From Actinomycetota bacterium (lineage in GTDB: Bacteria; Actinomycetota; Actinomycetes; JACCUZ01): a stretch of 49,586 bases of DNA. Below are positions 35,009 through 43,920 of this stretch, piece by piece. The stretch is from positions 1 to 49,586 of the forward strand of contig JAVEDI010000030.1 of the NCBI GenBank assembly GCA_030841035.1, in the 5' to 3' direction. The notes beneath the pieces are model-generated. The model made no database searches, was not told the DNA's origin, and worked only from the letters and a program-made list of their open reading frames with translations. Position numbers and translations under genes: made by a program. Position 1 is the first letter of the stretch, and each line of letters begins with the position of its first letter.

Positions 35009-35709
35009 CTCAGCCCGTGCGCACCGAGGGGGCCGACCTGCAGCCCACGCGACCGGCATCGTTGCAGCAGGGCCGGCAGCGCCTGCACGGTAGCCCGCCA
35101 CGAGTTCGGCGCGGACGTGCAGTCGGAGTCGTGCAGCAGCACGGTGCCGCCGCCATCCAGCTGGCGGGTCACCAGCCGGGCCACGCTGTCGCCGGTCGCG
35201 CTCTGCTCCCAGTCGCGACCCCACGCCGTCCACAGCACCGGCTGCAGCTGAAGCGTGCGCGCGGCGACGAGGCCGCCACCGGTCAGGACGCCGTACGGGG
35301 GCCGGAACCAGCGCGGGCGGCGGCCGCAGAGCCGCTCCACCACCTCGGCGGTCCGGGCGAGCTGGTGATGCACCACCGGCGGCGGGTGGCGCAGATGGTT
35401 GCGGTGGTCCCAGCTGTGCACGGCGACCTCGTGTCCCTCCGCGACGACCCGGCGGAGCACCTGCGGATGCCGCTCCACCATTGTCCCGAGCACGAAGAAC
35501 GTCGCCTGGACCTCCGCCGCCGCGAGGACGTCGAGCACCTGGGGGGTGCCGCGGTCGTCGGGCCCGTCGTCGAAGGTCAGCGCCACATGGTCCGGGCGGC
35601 CGCGGCCCGCGAGTCGCGGCCACAGGCCACGGAGCAGGGGCACCCCAGTGAGCAGCGGTCCGGCATGCGCCCCGGCGACCACCGCCGCGGCGGTCGCCCA
35701 CCGGCTCAT
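35005..35709 (-). CDS. Polysaccharide deacetylase (NodB domain)
   Basis: This 234-residue protein carries NodB homology motifs: TFDDGPD (catalytic base and metal Asp), HSWDH (metal His pair), RPPYG and LLHDSD. It removes acetyl groups from N-acetyl sugars. A hydrophobic N-terminus (AAAVVAGAHAGPLL) suggests a membrane anchor or signal. ATG 35709 overlaps the fusion gene's stop; GTG 35721 is an alternative. It is presumably active on the product of the upstream glycosyltransferase. Confidence 0.9.
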   Translation of the reverse strand: MSRWATAAAVVAGAHAGPLLTGVPLLRGLWPRLAGRGRPDHVALTFDDGPDDRGTPQVLDVLAAAEVQATFFVLGTMVERHPQVLRRVVAEGHEVAVHSWDHRNHLRHPPPVVHHQLARTAEVVERLCGRRPRWFRPPYGVLTGGGLVAARTLQLQPVLWTAWGRDWEQSATGDSVARLVTRQLDGGGTVLLHDSDCTSAPNSWRATVQALPALLQRCRSRGLQVGPLGAHGLR

Positions 35710-38177
35710 CGTTGCTTCCACAGGGCCCCCAGCGGCCGCACGTGCAGGTGAGCCGACGCGGCCGCCGAGGACACGGCGGCAAGGGTCGCGGCCAGCTCCC
35801 CGTCGGGCACGTCGACGACGACCTGCTCACCCCGCTGCAGGACCAGCCCGTACGGCGAGCGCAGCGGTTTCGCCACCCCTACCGGCAGGTGCGCCCGGAA
35901 GGCGGAACTCAACGACCACGCGCCGAGCCCGTGCAGCGCGATCAGCGAGGGCACCCTTTCGTCGGCCGCGCGGACGAGCTCGTCGTGGGCCTGGGCGCAG
36001 GCCCGGCGGGCGGGCCCGGGTCTGCGTGGCAGGCGCGGGAACGCACCGAGAACGGACACGCCGCCCTGGGCGAGAGCACGCACGCCCACGGGATCGGCCA
36101 TCGCCACACCCTCGGGCACGACCGCACTGGCCTCGGCCGTGTCGAGCAGCTCTAAGGTCGCCGGGTCGGCCAGGGCGGCGCCGCCCAGCTGCACCGCGAG
36201 GTACACCTGCCCCGAGGCCGAATGTGGCGCGCGGGCCACCCCGAACCCCTTTTCCGTCGCCTCGCTGACGCCGAAGCTGGTCACCGTGAACGCCAACGGC
36301 ACCGCCGCCAGCATCGCTGCCGCGCGCACCAGCGGCCGGCGCCGCCGAGGGAGGCGCAGCGCAGCGGGCGTCACCGCGCTCAAGGCCTCGGTAGCGTCGG
36401 CGCGGAACAGCGCCCGAGCCCGCGCCGCCATTGCGCTGCCGAGCGCCGTACCGCCGACCTCGTGCACGAGCCGTACGAGGTCCGGCTCGTTGTCAGCGAG
36501 CGAGGCGAGGTCCGCATCGGCCATCGCTCGAGCGTTTCGCTGTCCGTGCCCCGGCAGGCAGGCGTGCCCGATGACCGGCACACCGGCCGCGAACGCCTCC
36601 AGGCACGAAAGCCCTCCCGCGTTGTGTACGACGACATCGGCGGCGGCGTAGAGCGGCCGGACGTCGGTCGTCCACCCGACGGAGCGGATGCCGCTGTGCT
36701 CGAGCGCCGAGCGCAACGCGTGGTTGCGCCCGCAGAGCACCACCGGCACGGCGCCGCCGTCGCGCAGCGCCAGCGCGGCCGACTGCACCCCGCCGACGCC
36801 CCACGAGCCGGTGACCATCAGGACGACAGGCCCGGCGTCCTCCGGCAGCTGCAACGATGCCCTGGCCGTGCGGCGTTCGGCCAACGTGACCAGCGAGTCG
36901 TGCTGCGGGGACAGCACCGGGCCGGTCGCGATCGCTGGACGCCCGGTCCGCTGTGCGGCCGCTCGCGCACTGACGTCGTACACCGCGAGGTACAGGTCGG
37001 TCCCACGGTCGAGCCAGGTCGCATGGACGTCGATGTCGGTGAGGAAGGTCGCCACCGGAACGCGCAGGCGACCCTCGCGGCGTAGCTGGCCGGCCGCGCG
37101 CCCGGCCAGCGGGTACGTGGCGACGACCAGGCGGCAGCCGCCGTCGCGCACGATCCGCAGCAGCCGCCGACGTCCCGTGCCCGCGATCACCCCGGCGACC
37201 CGGTCCAGCAGCGGCCGTCGCTCCAGCACGCCGTACAGCCATTCGTAGGTCGACGGCGCGTAGTGCAGCTGCGCGGCGTACGCCCGGCGGATGAACCGGC
37301 CGAGACCCCACGGCAGCACCCGGAGGTAGTCGACGACGGTCACCGGCGTTCCTTGCTCCCGCCAGCGCCGCGCCAGCTCGTAGGCGACACCGTCGTGCCC
37401 GGCACCCATGCTGGCCGAGACGACCAGGACACCCCCGGTGGGTACCCGCACCGCAGCGGCGGCGGGGACCAGGGCCCAACCAGCGCAGCCGAGCAGCGCA
37501 CCCGCCACCACGTCGAGCACATAGTGATTGCCGGTGAACAGCACGACCGCGACTGTCACCACGACATGGCCGGCCGCCAAGGCCCGCAGCGTCCGCCGCC
37601 GGCTCACTGCCCAGGAGACCAGCAGCACCCACACCGCCCAGGCCACGTGCAGGCTCGGCATGGACGCGTACTCGTTGGCGCGCGCTGCGAGCGTCGAGGA
37701 CGCCTCCCAGGCGCCCCACGTCCTCGACCGTGCGACGACGTCGACGTACCCGCCCGCGGGAAGCAGCCGCGGCGGAGCGACCGGTGCGACCACGAACACC
37801 ACGAACGCCGCGAGGTTCACCGAGACCAGTGCCCAGCGGGCGCGCCGGTAGCTGTCCGCCCGGGACACGTAGACAACCGCGAGCACACTCAGGGTGCACA
37901 GGACGTGACCGAAGTCGTAGTAGAGCGCCGCCAGCTGCCCCAGGCGGACATGCCCGGAGAGCACGCGGTCCAGAGGCAGCTCGACCGCGATGTGCATGGA
38001 TTGCTCGAGCGACAGCAGTCGCTCCGCGCGGGCCACGGCCCGATCGGCCTGGACGTCGACCAGGCCCGCCACCCAGTCGTAGGCGACCAGCAGCAGGGCC
38101 ACGATCGCCAGCTCGCGCGGCCATGGCGGACGGCGCCCCGTGGTCACGTGGGTCAATCCGGCGCCCCTATCTGCCAC
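35706..38177 (-). CDS. PAP2 phosphatase/inositol-transferase - MGDG-synthase-like glycosyltransferase fusion
   Basis: This 823-residue protein has three parts. Residues 20-240 form a multi-pass PAP2/AUR1-like domain with ASMPSLHVAWA (174-177 PSLH) and GNHYVLDVVAG (216-226). Residues 248-560 are a GT28-type glycosyltransferase like MGDG synthase: VSASMGAGHDGVAYELARRW, GSWGVGGVQ and VVHNAGGLSCLEAFAAGVP. After a further hydrophobic segment (RAAAMLAAVPLAFTV) comes a ~220-residue C-terminal domain, perhaps a degenerate NodB-like barrel. It likely makes or remodels a glycolipid. The start is GTG 38177; GTG for residue 11 is an alternative. It heads a three-gene operon. Confidence 0.85.
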   Translation of the reverse strand: MADRGAGLTHVTTGRRPPWPRELAIVALLLVAYDWVAGLVDVQADRAVARAERLLSLEQSMHIAVELPLDRVLSGHVRLGQLAALYYDFGHVLCTLSVLAVVYVSRADSYRRARWALVSVNLAAFVVFVVAPVAPPRLLPAGGYVDVVARSRTWGAWEASSTLAARANEYASMPSLHVAWAVWVLLVSWAVSRRRTLRALAAGHVVVTVAVVLFTGNHYVLDVVAGALLGCAGWALVPAAAAVRVPTGGVLVVSASMGAGHDGVAYELARRWREQGTPVTVVDYLRVLPWGLGRFIRRAYAAQLHYAPSTYEWLYGVLERRPLLDRVAGVIAGTGRRRLLRIVRDGGCRLVVATYPLAGRAAGQLRREGRLRVPVATFLTDIDVHATWLDRGTDLYLAVYDVSARAAAQRTGRPAIATGPVLSPQHDSLVTLAERRTARASLQLPEDAGPVVLMVTGSWGVGGVQSAALALRDGGAVPVVLCGRNHALRSALEHSGIRSVGWTTDVRPLYAAADVVVHNAGGLSCLEAFAAGVPVIGHACLPGHGQRNARAMADADLASLADNEPDLVRLVHEVGGTALGSAMAARARALFRADATEALSAVTPAALRLPRRRRPLVRAAAMLAAVPLAFTVTSFGVSEATEKGFGVARAPHSASGQVYLAVQLGGAALADPATLELLDTAEASAVVPEGVAMADPVGVRALAQGGVSVLGAFPRLPRRPGPARRACAQAHDELVRAADERVPSLIALHGLGAWSLSSAFRAHLPVGVAKPLRSPYGLVLQRGEQVVVDVPDGELAATLAAVSSAAASAHLHVRPLGALWKQR

Positions 38178-38302
38178 CAGCAGTCGTGCGGAGCCTAGCC
38201 AGCCCCGCTGCCCACGAGGTCGAACGGCTCCAGGGCGGACCCGTCCGTGTCGTCGGGCGAGCGCGGGCGCGGCCCGGGCGGCTCGTGGCGCGCCGGCATG
38301 AC

Positions 38303-38360
38303 CGTTCGATAGGCCCGTGGCGGCTCAGGGCGCCATCCCGCGACCACGCGCCTATCAAAG
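38303..38360. repeat. Second copy of the CGTTCGATAGGCC hairpin element
   Basis: CGTTCGATAGGCC (38303-38315) is identical to the left arm at 34147, followed by CGTGG and CGGCTC like the other copy. The right arm (CGCCTATCAAAG, ending 38360) is imperfect. The inner CGTGG/CCACG pair is present. It lies in the 320-base gap between the fusion gene and erm, where otherwise nothing was seen, and may end the erm transcript. Confidence 0.65.
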
Positions 38361-38497
38361 GGCCCGAGCGGGAGGTATCAGGCCGGTCGAAGCGCGCCTC
38401 GTGCGCCTTACACCGAGTTCCAGCGCGCGCGGGGGAAGGCATCGCCACCAACGTTGCGGGAAGGCACGAAACCCTCGCACGTGGCTGCGCCTTCGCT

Positions 38498-39331
38498 TCA
38501 TCGTCGGCCGGGTGGCTGGTGGCGTCGGTCCTTTACGGCGGTGTGCAGTGATGCCCAGTTCGCTGCGTTGAGGTCTCGGGGTAGCCGCCTCTCGCCGAGC
38601 CCTTCCCTGGACAGCCACTGCCGGATAGCTGACTGTGGAAGCTGCCCGCGCAGGATCTGGGCGATCCCGTGTCCCCGGCCGGTGAACACCTCGCGGACCA
38701 TGCGTTGGTATCCCACTCGCTCTTCGTGTGGGACGAGCGGGTGGGTTCGCCGGGTGATCGTGAGGATTCCGCCGTCGGTGGTTGGCATGGGCTCGAATGC
38801 CGCGGCCGGTACGCGCTGAGCGAGGGCGAACTCGTACCAGGGCCACCAACTGGCGGTTAGCAAAGTCGTGCCCCCGACGGCCGCGCGTTTGCGTGCGACA
38901 TCCCACTGCAAGAGCAGAACTGCGGTCTGCCAGTGTGCTTGTGGCATCAGCCGGCGTAGCACCGGCGTTGTGATCGCGAACGGCACGTTGGAAGCGATGT
39001 GGTGCGCACGCGGCCCGTAGTCGAAACGCAGCATGTCTGCGGCCACGATCTCCACGCGTGCGCCGAATTGACGGCGGAGACGGGTCAGGCAGCGTCGGTC
39101 GACTTCAACGGCGGTGATGGATCTGCCGAGGTTGAGCAGCTCGCGGGTCAGTGCGCCGTTGCCAGCTCCGAGTTCGACAATCGGAAGCGGCGGGGCGTGC
39201 CGCAGGATGTCAGCCATCACGGCGGGGAAACGGCGGTCGACGAGCCAGTTCTGGCCCATCTCATGTCGTCCAGGCAGATGCCGGATCGAAGGTGCGGCGG
39301 CTGGGCGCGGGTAACGGCGATGGTCGGGCAT
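38498..39331 (-). CDS. erm: Erm-type 23S rRNA adenine N6-methyltransferase (macrolide resistance)
   Basis: This 277-residue protein has Erm/KsgA features: GQNWLVDRRF at the N-terminus, SAM-binding VELGAGNGALTREL, EVDRRCLTRL, ADMLRFDY and the catalytic SNVPFAIT. Erm enzymes methylate A2058 and block macrolides, lincosamides and streptogramin B. A C-terminal extension after LTITRR is typical of actinobacterial Erm. ATG 39331 follows GAAGGA. It lies beside mobile-element debris. Intrinsic resistance versus acquisition cannot be settled here. The exact erm class is not assigned. Confidence 0.88.
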   Translation of the reverse strand: MPDHRRYPRPAAAPSIRHLPGRHEMGQNWLVDRRFPAVMADILRHAPPLPIVELGAGNGALTRELLNLGRSITAVEVDRRCLTRLRRQFGARVEIVAADMLRFDYGPRAHHIASNVPFAITTPVLRRLMPQAHWQTAVLLLQWDVARKRAAVGGTTLLTASWWPWYEFALAQRVPAAAFEPMPTTDGGILTITRRTHPLVPHEERVGYQRMVREVFTGRGHGIAQILRGQLPQSAIRQWLSREGLGERRLPRDLNAANWASLHTAVKDRRHQPPGRR

Positions 39332-39457
39332 GGACGTGTCCTTCGGTAGGCGGAAGCCGAGGACCACGTCAAACGTGTGATGGGCGTGCTGAGGCGGGGC
39401 CGCTCGGCGGGACTGCGGCGGCGGACCACCCACGCCGAGACGACTAGGGTTTCGGGC

Positions 39458-39658
39458 GTGACCAACCCGGCAGGTAGGCCGGGCGAAGGGTGGCGCCGCC
39501 GTCAGGCGGTGCGGATCCGCGTGGCGCAGCAGCACATGACCGCACCGTACAACATCCGGTTCGTCGACCGAGTGCAAAAACTCCTCACAGGTGTGCCGGT
39601 TCCAACTTCCGAGCTGAAGGTCGATCTGCGGCCGGCTCCACTAGATGAGCCGTTGTGA
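39458..39658 (+). CDS. Small hypothetical protein divergent from erm
   Basis: This 66-residue frame starts at GTG 39458. It is basic at the N-terminus (GEGWRRRQAVRIRVAQQ) and ends VPTSELKVDLRPAPLDEPL. It is open, has plausible codon use and lies divergent from erm. No family is recognised and no strong ribosome site was found, so it may be spurious. Confidence 0.35.
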   Translation: MTNPAGRPGEGWRRRQAVRIRVAQQHMTAPYNIRFVDRVQKLLTGVPVPTSELKVDLRPAPLDEPL

Positions 39659-39810
39659 AGGCCAGCCTGGCGGGCTTGAGCGTAGGAGAAGACTGGCGGC
39701 AAACCACGCCAACTTTCGGCGGTCCTCCTCGCCAAGCCTGGACGGGCCCGCCGCCCGCTTACGACGGCCTGCCCAAGGCACTGCCCCCGCCCCACCCACG
39801 ACCCCCACAC

Positions 39811-39905
39811 TCACGACCGTCCGCCACGACCGCCGGAACCTCCTGATCGTCCAGGACCTCCAGATCCGCACCGTCAACGCGATCACCGGCGAAGTTGGAG
39901 GTCAG
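39811..39905 (+). pseudogene. Remnant of an IS481-type transposase C-terminus
   Basis: A short stretch reads TVRHDRRNLLIVQDLQIRT and then VNAITGEV. Many IS481-family transposases end with a VRHD...LLVxDLxIRxINAxTGE pattern, so this looks like a deleted tail of one. The surrounding 39659-40134 shows no intact gene on either strand. Confidence 0.45.
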
Positions 39906-40134
39906 TGGCATGATCAAGTCCGCCAGTATCCGGCTGGATTCGCCCACGTTCGTACCCTTGGGACACGCGGGGGCACAACGATCTTGAGTTCGATCTTCCA
40001 TCGTTTCGTCATCTGAGGTCGGTTCAGAGAGGTTGCGCCCAACTGGTGACGGCGACCAGCACAGCAAGGCGTGAGGCCGGCGTGGGCGCGGCCGAGCGCA
40101 TTCGGAGTCCGAATGAAACCTGGACATCCGGCCT

Positions 40135-40824
40135 GTGTCAGGCACACTCCTCGGAGTGGCGGACGACGACCGAGCGAAGCATGAACGGGTTCGCGATGCC
40201 TACGACGCCGTCGCTAGCGACTACGACCGCGCCCTTGCCGATGAGCTCAACGGCAAGCCGCTCGACCGCAAGCTCCTGGAGGCGTTCGTCGAACTTGTCG
40301 TCGAGGGCACGATCGCGGATGTTGGGTGCGGGCCGGGTCATGTGACGCGATTCCTTGCCGGCTTGCACGATGACGTGATCGGCATCGATCTGTCCGCTGT
40401 GATGATCGATGTCGCCAAGGAGCACGCCCCCGACCTTGAGTTCCAGGTCGCCTCGATGCTCGATCTACCTGTGAGGAATGGCGCGTGGGCTGGTGCGGTC
40501 ACCTTCTACTCGGTCATCCACTTCCATGATGGGCAGCGGGCCGGGGCATGGCGCGAGCTCGCCCGGGCCATCAGGCCCGGCGGATGGCTGCTGGTGGCAT
40601 TCCACGTGGACAGCGCAGACCACCAGGCGGGTGAGATCAACCACGTGACCGAGTGGTCCGGCCGGGTCGTAGACCTGGATGGGCATTTCCTGGATCCGGT
40701 GAACGTGATTGGGGAGCTCGAACTCGCGGGCTTCTCGGTGGTCGCGCAGGTCGACCGAGCGCCCAACCCATCGGTGGAGTACCCAAGCAGGCGCTGCTAC
40801 GTGCTCGTCCAACGCCGTCCGTAG
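40135..40824 (+). CDS. Class I SAM-dependent methyltransferase
   Basis: This 222-229 residue protein has motif I IADVGCGPGHVTRFLA, motif II VIGIDLSAVMIDVAKE, a motif III-like region LPVRNGAWAGAVTFYSVIHF, and AIRPGGWLLVAFH. N-terminal VRDAYDAVASDYD is typical of small-molecule (UbiE/Methyltransf_11) types. The start is GTG 40135 or GTG 40156; neither has a good ribosome site. The substrate is unknown. It is in an accessory zone of lower GC. Confidence 0.82.
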   Translation: MSGTLLGVADDDRAKHERVRDAYDAVASDYDRALADELNGKPLDRKLLEAFVELVVEGTIADVGCGPGHVTRFLAGLHDDVIGIDLSAVMIDVAKEHAPDLEFQVASMLDLPVRNGAWAGAVTFYSVIHFHDGQRAGAWRELARAIRPGGWLLVAFHVDSADHQAGEINHVTEWSGRVVDLDGHFLDPVNVIGELELAGFSVVAQVDRAPNPSVEYPSRRCYVLVQRRP

Positions 40825-41281
40825 ATCGTCGACTGGGCCATCTCGACAATCCGAATGCTCAGCACCGATCGATTCCGCTGTATGTGGGCAGCCAAGCCAG
40901 TGCCGGCCTGGCCGCCGACCCGTTGCCATCGAGCCACTCTCCTCCACGGAGGACGACGACCACCAGATACACGAAAGCGCATGCGGCGGCCGACCGTCCG
41001 GAGACGGTGACGCTCGATGCGCGCCTTTTCGCCTCGAAGGCTCATGCGGCCCGACTCGTCGTCTCACCCTCAGTTCCTCCTGGCCCCTGCTGGGCCCAGT
41101 GCAAACGGCTTCGGTTCACGGCAACTACTGCAGTCGCGGTTGCGACCGAGACCTTCGTTACGCCGCTTCCGGCGGATGCCGCTTAACGACGGCGCATTGC
41201 TCGAGGCATTGCCGCGTCCGTCACTTTCGGATCAAGGGTCGAGTGAGAAGATCGTCGGCGTTGTTGAAGTCGAGTGCGTGG
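40825..41281. other. 457-bp gap with no supported gene
   Basis: Open frames here have no recognisable family, no ribosome site and strongly skewed codon use. Nothing resembling an RNA gene, repeat or promoter could be supported. It may be decayed mobile DNA. Confidence 0.5.
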
Positions 41282-41992
41282 ATGCGTGCGGCTGCGAACG
41301 GGCATGATGCGTCTGTGCCGTCACTGCTGCCCTCGGAACTCGCCGATCTCGCCGAGCGTGCGACGAACGAGGGATGGGCGACAGGACAGGCGGATCTGGG
41401 ACGGCTGCGATACGCCGCCCAGCGCCTCGACTGGGCCATCGTCGAACTTCGCAGCGGCGACGGAGGTAGCACTGCGCTACGGCCGACCCCGACGGAGCTG
41501 GCGCATCCTAGATCACACAGCGCAAAGGTAGGAACGGGCGAGCAGCCGTTGCACACCGACGGGGCTCACCTCCGATACCCGCCCCGCTGGCTCATCCTCT
41601 ACTCGGAGGAACCGAATCTGACGCCGTCCCTCTTCTTCCGGCTTCGTCCGCGTCTCGTGATGACGCGCCTTGCGGTATCGCTGCCGCAACGAGCAACCGA
41701 TGGCCTGTTTCTTGTCGACAGCGGCAGCGATCGCTTCTTGGCACTGCTACAGACGTCCGGCGGTGGCTGGAGATGGGACCCCGGATGCATGACTCCTTGC
41801 GATCAGCGAGCCCGTGAAGCGGCAGACTTTCTCGGCTCACTTTCCGGTGCCGCGCAGGCCTATGAGTGGGCCGAACCGAATCAGTTCCTGTTGCTGGACA
41901 ACACCCAGATGCTGCACGCCCGTGGCGATGCAAGTGAAGATGACCAGCGGTGCCTGACGCGGCTGGCCTACTCACCAAGGGTGCCCTCATGA
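41282..41992 (+). CDS. Putative Fe(II)/2-oxoglutarate oxygenase (TauD/clavaminate synthase-like)
   Basis: This 236-residue protein has a probable double-stranded beta-helix iron site: QPLHTDGAHLRYPPRW (HxD) in the middle, and a distal LLLDNTQMLHARGD (His), followed by CLTRLAYSPR where the family places the 2-oxoglutarate-binding Arg. The start is uncertain: ATG 41282 or GTG 41315. The stop overlaps the HEPN-motif gene (ATGA), so the two are coupled. The substrate is unknown. It is short for the family (about 270-300). Confidence 0.65.
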   Translation: MRAAANGHDASVPSLLPSELADLAERATNEGWATGQADLGRLRYAAQRLDWAIVELRSGDGGSTALRPTPTELAHPRSHSAKVGTGEQPLHTDGAHLRYPPRWLILYSEEPNLTPSLFFRLRPRLVMTRLAVSLPQRATDGLFLVDSGSDRFLALLQTSGGGWRWDPGCMTPCDQRAREAADFLGSLSGAAQAYEWAEPNQFLLLDNTQMLHARGDASEDDQRCLTRLAYSPRVPS

Positions 41993-42903
41993 GTGACGTC
42001 TACGACTCCGAAGCCCTCTGGCTCAAAGCGCGATTGTTCGTGAACCATGCCATGGACCACGAAGAGCCGCGAACTTTCGATGAGCACGCACTGTGGGCGT
42101 CGCTCGCCTTGGAGCTACTGGCAAAGGCGGCGCTGGCACGGGTGAACCCTCTCTTGATTGCCATGCCAAATGAGGAAGGCGCTCATCTCCTTGCTGCGTC
42201 TGGTTTGCTCGATGGTGATGGGCCAGCGATGACGGTCGGCGCATCGACCGTCTTCAAGAGGTGCGCACGAGTCTTCCGGCCGTTCAACCTGGCCGAAGCG
42301 CTTCAGTTCGCGAATAACCGCAACCAGTACCTTCACAGCGGAGCAGCGACCGTCACCTCACTCCCGGAGACAGCGTTCTGGCCTGCCTTTTGGAGCCAGG
42401 CGGCAATCCTGATCTTGGCCCAGGACCGGGACATCTCGGAATTCGTCGGTGCTGATCGCGCCGACGAGGTCGAAGCACACCTCGCCCGCAACAGGCAGCA
42501 CGTCGAGCAGCGTGTCGAGACTCTGATCGGCCGGGCTCGCCAGCACCTCGACCTCATTGCATCGGGAAACGCCCCTGAACGCATCCTTGCCGCCTATCGG
42601 CGCGGGGGCGACCTTCGGGCGGGTCTTCGCTATTCAACAGAGGCCTCATGTCCGGCATGCAGCGAAATCGGGACTGTCGAAGGGGAGCAGCCCGAGGGAC
42701 ACGAACTGCGGTACGAGCAGGTCGGGGAGGACGACTTCGACGTCTTCGCCGACGTCTCGGTGTACGCCGACTACTTTAGCTGCGCCAACTGCCGCCTGGT
42801 CCTTGATGATGCTGAGTTGCTGGAAGTAGCCGGCCTAGTCGACCTGTTCGATGTCGAGGGAGATCCCGCGGAGTTCGTCAGTGGCGATTACGGCAACGAC
42901 TAG
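41989..42903 (+). CDS. HEPN-motif protein with C-terminal zinc ribbon
   Basis: This 304-residue protein is helical over residues 1-200. It carries RNQYLH (111-116), a match to the HEPN RNase signature R-polar-x3-5-H, with preceding ALELLAKAALA helix. The C-terminal part has CPAC (221-224) and CANC (265-268), a four-Cys zinc ribbon, and acidic tails. ATG 41989 overlaps the upstream oxygenase-like stop. HEPN proteins often act as RNases in toxin-antitoxin or defence systems, but catalysis is inferred only from the motif. An IS5-type element begins at or just after its stop. Confidence 0.6.
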   Translation: MSDVYDSEALWLKARLFVNHAMDHEEPRTFDEHALWASLALELLAKAALARVNPLLIAMPNEEGAHLLAASGLLDGDGPAMTVGASTVFKRCARVFRPFNLAEALQFANNRNQYLHSGAATVTSLPETAFWPAFWSQAAILILAQDRDISEFVGADRADEVEAHLARNRQHVEQRVETLIGRARQHLDLIASGNAPERILAAYRRGGDLRAGLRYSTEASCPACSEIGTVEGEQPEGHELRYEQVGEDDFDVFADVSVYADYFSCANCRLVLDDAELLEVAGLVDLFDVEGDPAEFVSGDYGND

Positions 42904-43420
42904 GGCGTGTCTCCTTATTGGCGGAGCCAGATGAGGATGGCGCGCAGGACGATTCCGCCGCGGTAGATGGTGGCGAGCTTGTCGTAGCGGGTGGCCAGGC
43001 CGCGCCACTGCTTGTGGTCGTTGAAGGAACGCTCGATCACGTTGCGGCCGCGGTAGCGGTCGGCGTCGAAGCAGGGCGGGCGCCCGCCGGCGCTGCCGCG
43101 TCGTTGGCGGTGGGCGATCTGGTCGCTGGGCTGCGGGATGACGGTGGTGATCCGCTTGCGGCGCAACAGTTCACGAGTCCCGCGCGAGGAGTAGGCCTTG
43201 TCACCCAGCAGGGCCGCTGGCCGGGTTCGTGGCCGTCCACCGCCAAGACGCGCCACGGCCAGGTCGGCCAGCAGCACCGGCAGCATCGGTGAGTCGCCAG
43301 CCTGGCCGGCGGTCAGCGCGATGACCAGCGGGCGGCCCTGGCCGTCGACCAGCTGGTGAATCTTGGTCGAGAGCCCACCGCGAGATCGGCCCAGCGCGTG
43401 GTCCAGCGGTTCGGCGCCCG
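42904..43420 (-). mobile_element. IS5-family (IS427-like) insertion sequence, 5' truncated
   Basis: The minus strand encodes the C-terminal two thirds of an IS5-type transposase from LDHALGRSRGGLSTKIHQ to the stop at 42915, including ALLGDKAYSSRGTR and the DDE Glu region NVIERSFNDHKQWRGLATRYDK. The outer end near 42904 (GGGCGTGTCTCC) is the probable terminal repeat. The other end and the N-terminal part are missing; IS481-like sequence takes over between about 43400 and 43440. It is non-functional as it stands. Confidence 0.8.
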
Positions 43421-43920
43421 GGTCTGCGCCGCGAATCACACCCACCCGGTGATCGGCTACGGCTACCTCCACACCGCCATCGACGACCACTCCCGGCTGG
43501 CTTACAGCGAAGTGCTGCCCGACGAGCAGGCCGACACCGCCGCCGCGTTCTGGACCCGGGCGATCGCCTGGTTCGCAGGCCACGGCGTCACCATCGAACG
43601 GGTGCTGACCGACAACGGCCCCTGCTACCGGTCCCGGCAGTGGGCCGCCGCCTGCACCGCCCACGCCATCACCCACAAGCGGACCCGGCCCTACCGGCCC
43701 CAGACCAACGGCAAGGTCGAACGGTTCCACCGGGACCCTGCTCGTCGAATGGGCCTACGTGCGGGTCTACACCTCCGAAGCCGCCCGGACCCGGGCGTTG
43801 ACCGCCTGGCTGCACCTCTACAACCATCACCGCACCCACACCGCGCTCGTCGACAAGCCCCCAATCAGCCGCATCCCCCTCAACCTCATCGGGGCACAAC
43901 ACCTACGTGTCCTGCCTTAG
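43421..43920 (+). pseudogene. IS481-family transposase, 5' truncated and frameshifted (copy 1)
   Basis: The frame shows the IS481 catalytic core: GYGYLHTAIDDHSRLAYSEV, VERVLTDNGPCYRSR-like sequence and QTNGKVERFHR. At 43731-43734 one extra G shifts the frame. The remainder (LLVEWAYVRVYTSEAARTRA to the TAG at 43918) continues in another frame and reads normally. The N-terminal half is absent at the IS5 junction. A pseudogene is likely, though a sequencing indel at the G run is possible. Confidence 0.8.
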
